From: Thiotrichales bacterium
GTDB taxonomy: Bacteria > Pseudomonadota > Gammaproteobacteria > UWMA-0217
Direction of reading: 5' to 3'
Length of the DNA stretch: 7,714 nucleotides
Assembly (NCBI GenBank): GCA_024763135.1
Contig: JANTGD010000163.1
Location: 1-7,714, forward strand
Below, piece after piece: positions 5,752-7,714 of the stretch. The notes under the pieces are model-generated. The model was given only the letters and a program-made list of their open reading frames with translations. It did no database searches and was not told the origin of the DNA. Every line of letters starts with the position of its first letter. Positions within the stretch are counted from its first letter, which is position 1. A program made the translations under genes and the position numbers.

Positions 5752-7527
5752 TTAAATGCCCTGTCTTTGCAACCAAAATTCAAATGCGGCTAAGTGCCAG
5801 AGCTTATTTCCCTTGATGCGCGTGTAATGCTGATCCGGCTCGGCCAGTAGCTTTTGCACATAGTCACGTTGATACAGCCCCCGATTGATACAGCGTGGTG
5901 ATTCCAAGATGTCCCGCACAAATTGAAGAAAATCCCCACGTACATACTTGAGGGCCGGCATCGGGAAGTACCCCTTGGGACGCTCAATCACCTCTGGAGG
6001 AAGGCGTGTTTTGGCGAGTGACTTCAGGATACCTTTCCCGCCTTGGGCAAGTTTATAGTCGACTGGCATGGAGGCCGCAAGCTCGACCAAATCGTGATCC
6101 AAAAACGGCACGCGCGCTTCAAGGCCCCAAGCCATTGTCATGTTGTCCACACGCTTGACCGGATCATCGACGATCAGCGTGGTGACATCCAGCGCCAACA
6201 CTGCATCAATAAAACTGTCAGCCTCGATCGCGTTGAGCTTCTGCTCAATCAGCTCGGTGGTAAAATCTCGATCGATATAGGCCGGCATCAGCATCTCCGC
6301 CATTTCTGTGTGGTCCCGATCGAAATAGTAGGGTGCAAACCGATCCACCCAACGCTGCCCCTGAGCCGCCTGCATCTGTGGGTACCAAAAATATCCCGCA
6401 AAGACCTCGTCCGCACCCTGCCCTGACTGCACCACTTTGATGTGCTTGGAGACCTGCTCGGAAAGCAGATAAAAAGCCACAGCATCCTGAGCAAACATAG
6501 GCTCTGCCATGGCGTCTACAGCCTCTGGCAGACGCTCGAGCACCTGACTGTTGGGAATGAGAAATTGATGGTGTTCCGTCTCATAGCGCGCCGCAACCGG
6601 GTCAGAAAATTCGAATTCGCTGCCCCTCTCCTCCGGTTGATCCTCAAAGCCGATGGTAAAGGTTTGCAGGCCACGCACCCCTTGCTCCGCCAACAGGGCC
6701 ACTAACAAGCTGGAATCGAGACCACCGGAAAGCAACACACCGACCGGAACATCCGCAATCCGTAAACGCCGCTCAACGGCGCGCTGCAGGGCCGCATGGA
6801 TCATCTCTTCCCATTCGGGCCCAGTATAACTTTCCTTCGGGCGAACCGCCCGCAGCGCCCAATACCGGCGCTGCTGCACGTCCCCCAAACGATTGATTGT
6901 CATGCAATACCCGGGCTGTAGTTTGCGAATACCCTTGAGCACGGTACGCGGCGCAGGCACGACCGCGTGGAGCGTGAACGCATGGTGTAATGCTGCCAAA
7001 TCAAATTGGGTATCCACATCGCCGGCCGCGAGCAGTGCCTGTGTATTCGAGGCAAACCTGAAATGTGTTGGGGTGTGGGAAAAGTACAGGGGTTTGATCC
7101 CCAGGCGATCCCGGGCAAGAAACAGGGTCTCCTCCCGTTGGTTCCAGATGGCAAAGGCAAACATGCCGTGCAGACGTTCCACGCAATGTTCTCCCCATTG
7201 CGCGTAAGCCTTTAGAATAACTTCTGTATCACCCTCGGAACGAAACCGATGTCCAAGACCCAATAGGGTCTGCCTGAGTTCCGGGTAATTGTAGATAGTG
7301 CCATTGAATACGATCGCCAACCCGGATGCCGAATCGACCATGGGTTGGTGGGACTGCTCGGAAAGATCGATGATTGCCAGGCGCCGATGTCCAAATGCCA
7401 GAGCGTGATAGCTATAGACACCGGCATCGTCGGGCCCCCGGTGCTCCAACTTGGCAAGCATTTTATTGATACGCTCCAGCGAGGGGTACTCACCATCGTA
7501 GCGAAACTCTCCGCAGACTCCACACAT
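5752..7527 (-). CDS. asnO: Glutamine amidotransferase, NAGGN/asparagine synthetase family
   Basis: The product is 591 aa and has two domains. The N-terminal class II glutaminase domain (about 2-215) has nucleophile C2 after Met, HRGPD (29-33), R49, N75-G76, EGDTE (98-102) and RDRLGIKPLY (139-148). The C-terminal ATP-dependent synthetase domain has the PP-loop SGGLDSS (267-273) and QSGQGADEVFAGY (367-379). Length and the SGQGADEVFAGYFWYP block suggest the amidotransferase that caps N-acetylglutaminylglutamine to the amide osmolyte NAGGN (AsnO in Sinorhizobium) rather than an ordinary AsnB; this subfamily call is from memory. The position of the glutamine-contact Glu in AsnB (FNGEIYN) is Thr77. 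ATG 7527 is required to expose C2, and GAGGTGGT lies upstream. The NAGGN synthetase and M42 peptidase that often accompany it are not downstream; they may lie outside the window. Asparagine synthetase remains the alternative. Confidence 0.85.
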   Translation of the reverse strand: MCGVCGEFRYDGEYPSLERINKMLAKLEHRGPDDAGVYSYHALAFGHRRLAIIDLSEQSHQPMVDSASGLAIVFNGTIYNYPELRQTLLGLGHRFRSEGDTEVILKAYAQWGEHCVERLHGMFAFAIWNQREETLFLARDRLGIKPLYFSHTPTHFRFASNTQALLAAGDVDTQFDLAALHHAFTLHAVVPAPRTVLKGIRKLQPGYCMTINRLGDVQQRRYWALRAVRPKESYTGPEWEEMIHAALQRAVERRLRIADVPVGVLLSGGLDSSLLVALLAEQGVRGLQTFTIGFEDQPEERGSEFEFSDPVAARYETEHHQFLIPNSQVLERLPEAVDAMAEPMFAQDAVAFYLLSEQVSKHIKVVQSGQGADEVFAGYFWYPQMQAAQGQRWVDRFAPYYFDRDHTEMAEMLMPAYIDRDFTTELIEQKLNAIEADSFIDAVLALDVTTLIVDDPVKRVDNMTMAWGLEARVPFLDHDLVELAASMPVDYKLAQGGKGILKSLAKTRLPPEVIERPKGYFPMPALKYVRGDFLQFVRDILESPRCINRGLYQRDYVQKLLAEPDQHYTRIKGNKLWHLAAFEFWLQRQGI

Positions 7528-7714
7528 TGCCTCACCACCTCATTCGTTATTGCTTAGCCCAAATCTTAAACGAGGTTTGCCCCCGAAACGAGTCGGAGTC
7601 TTCGGTGGCTTCTTTTCAGCCTAAAAACCTCAGTTGAGCGCAAAAAAGACGCGTAAGATATTGGTGTGCATGGTGAATCGGAAAAACTCGTGGTCACCTT
7701 ATTGGTGATGAGAG
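7528..7714 (-). promoter_or_regulatory. Upstream region of the asnO-like gene
   Basis: No gene is supported here; a frame open from the right edge on - to about 7564 has no recognisable content. A possible -10 (TATCTT on -, about 7660-7655) has only a weak -35 at 17 bases. Nearer the gene, GCC-CCGAA (7579-7581/7583-7587) pairs with TTCGG-GGC (7601-7605/7607-7609), an 8-bp stem with one mismatch that would lie in the leader. At the edge, TCACC/GGTGA (7694-7698/7704-7708) forms a short hairpin followed on - by five T (7686-7682), a weak terminator candidate for a gene beyond the window. Confidence 0.3.

Noticed and set aside
6043..6426. A 127-codon + frame antisense to the asnO-like gene
   Set aside because: A shadow frame; the - strand gene has complete, well-placed family motifs.
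7566..7714. C-terminal end of a - strand gene entering from the right edge
   Set aside because: One frame is open for about 48 codons, but its composition is not protein-like and it matches nothing I recognise.

Overview
This window looks like ordinary chromosome from a gammaproteobacterium. Three things point there: a homodimeric-type pyruvate dehydrogenase E1 (AceE) of exactly the E. coli length, an RNase T gene (largely a gammaproteobacterial enzyme), and a CGFS monothiol glutaredoxin (Grx4/GrxD) lying convergent to it. A gene of the N-acetylglutaminylglutamine amide (NAGGN) osmolyte family suggests an organism exposed to salt or osmotic stress. I cannot name the genus from sequence alone.

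Layout: yjdM, a small zinc-ribbon protein, is on + (159-497). Next comes about 720 bp without a credible gene (498-1215). It holds a GC-rich, repeat-dense block (about 590-968) with a long hairpin followed by a T-tract, and then a 138-bp MITE-like element with 22-bp terminal inverted repeats (969-1106). aceE is on - (3879-1216), reading toward that block. Its upstream region (3880-4052) shows a plausible extended -10 promoter and a leader with three hairpins. A gene-poor stretch (4053-4442) follows. rnt (RNase T) is on + (4443-5063) and converges with grxD on - (5403-5074); the two stop codons are 10 bp apart and lie in the arms of one hairpin. After a 348-bp gap comes a 591-aa glutamine-dependent amidotransferase of the asparagine synthetase/NAGGN family (asnO-like) on - (7527-5752), with its upstream region running to the window edge.

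The genes do not form an operon. They are separate housekeeping or stress units: central carbon (AceE), RNA 3'-end maturation (RNase T), Fe-S/thiol homeostasis (Grx4), osmolyte synthesis (AsnO-like), and YjdM of unknown role. Two usual partners are not seen: aceF/lpd do not follow aceE, and the NAGGN synthetase does not follow the amidotransferase. No CRISPR, phage, tRNA, rRNA or toxin-antitoxin gene was seen. The least explained material is the 590-1106 interval between yjdM and aceE. It is a candidate structured RNA or decayed repeat next to a mobile-element relic, not a demonstrated new system.
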